Part shown: positions 63,953 through 64,000 of the stretch, one piece after another
How the letters are laid out: each line of letters begins with the position of its first letter
Position numbering within the stretch: the first letter of the stretch is position 1
Assembly: GCA_038148895.1 (NCBI GenBank)
Contig: JBBVGQ010000001.1
Reading direction: 5' to 3' (one strand)
DNA length: 64,000 nucleotides
Source: Tamlana sp038148895
GTDB taxonomy: Bacteria > Bacteroidota > Bacteroidia > Flavobacteriales > Flavobacteriaceae
Program-made: the position numbers and the translations under genes
Notes under the pieces: model-generated
What the model was told of the DNA's origin: nothing
Database searches by the model: none
What the model saw: the letters and a program-made list of their open reading frames with translations, nothing else

Positions 63953-64000
63953 TGGAAAAAAAAGACTGTTTTTACTTAGGAAAAATTATAAAAAAGTATA

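Noticed and set aside
1..64000. Prophage, integrative element, toxin-antitoxin or restriction-modification operon
   Set aside because: No integrase, transposase, phage structural gene, methyltransferase or toxin pair was recognised; only the single orphan gene at 41841-42869 looks accessory in that sense.

Overview
This window is chromosomal DNA from a member of the Flavobacteriaceae (phylum Bacteroidota), probably marine or free-living. Four things point there. The type IX secretion (T9SS) and gliding locus porV-porU//gldJ is present. Several large secreted proteins end in T9SS type A or type B sorting domains. Promoters fit the Bacteroidota -7 motif TAnnTTTG. Other family hallmarks are a DUF6090 protein, a DnaE with a fused exonuclease domain, and an E1-alpha/E2 pyruvate dehydrogenase pair without E1-beta. 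Base composition is AT-rich. I see no insertion sequence, prophage, CRISPR array or rRNA. The only RNA genes are two tRNA-Val genes.

Layout. 1-4.9 kb: a partial DUF6090 protein, a DUF389 membrane protein, mannose-1-phosphate guanylyltransferase and an SprT-like protein (all minus), then a YdeI-like protein and a small outer-membrane protein (plus). 4.9-10.5 kb: a 1080-residue T9SS type B surface protein flanked by an intact SDR gene on one side and a severed copy of that gene's 3' end on the other, then an M28 peptidase and a lipoprotein. 10.5-22.5 kb: core block pdhC-pdhA, cdd, porV-porU (minus), then gldJ and murF (plus). 22.5-32.9 kb: accessory surface block with a mosaic adhesin-like protein of about 2007 residues, an odd lipoprotein, a protein with a Gly-X3 repeat tail, a small T9SS type A protein and an upstream LuxR-type regulator. 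33.0-40.5 kb: two tRNA-Val genes, exbB-exbD-tonB-folC, gdh-nhaD and anmK. 40.6-42.9 kb: acyl-CoA dehydrogenase and an orphan, AT-rich, nuclease-like gene. 43.0-48.9 kb: a compact arsenosugar biosynthesis operon. 48.9-64 kb: a phosphoesterase, pyruvate carboxylase, a GH113-like lipoprotein, an oxidoreductase/polyferredoxin pair, dnaE, a lactonase-type beta-propeller and rpsP.

How the genes work together. PorU and PorV form part of the attachment complex that takes T9SS cargo, removes its C-terminal signal and fixes it to the cell surface, and GldJ belongs to the gliding motor. At least three proteins in the same window carry T9SS sorting signals (5047-8289, 22517-28540, 31133-31615), so secretion machinery and cargo lie close together. 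ExbB/ExbD/TonB energise outer-membrane uptake. The arsenosugar operon combines arsenite methylation (ArsM), radical-SAM adenosylation (ArsS), a purine nucleoside phosphorylase and two glycosyltransferase-like enzymes. That set makes a plausible detoxification route from arsenite to glycosylated organoarsenic.

The best candidates for something undescribed are the LuxR-associated surface block (22.5-32.9 kb), the orphan PD-(D/E)xK-like zinc-finger protein (41841-42869) and the FAD oxidoreductase/membrane polyferredoxin pair (54597-57502).
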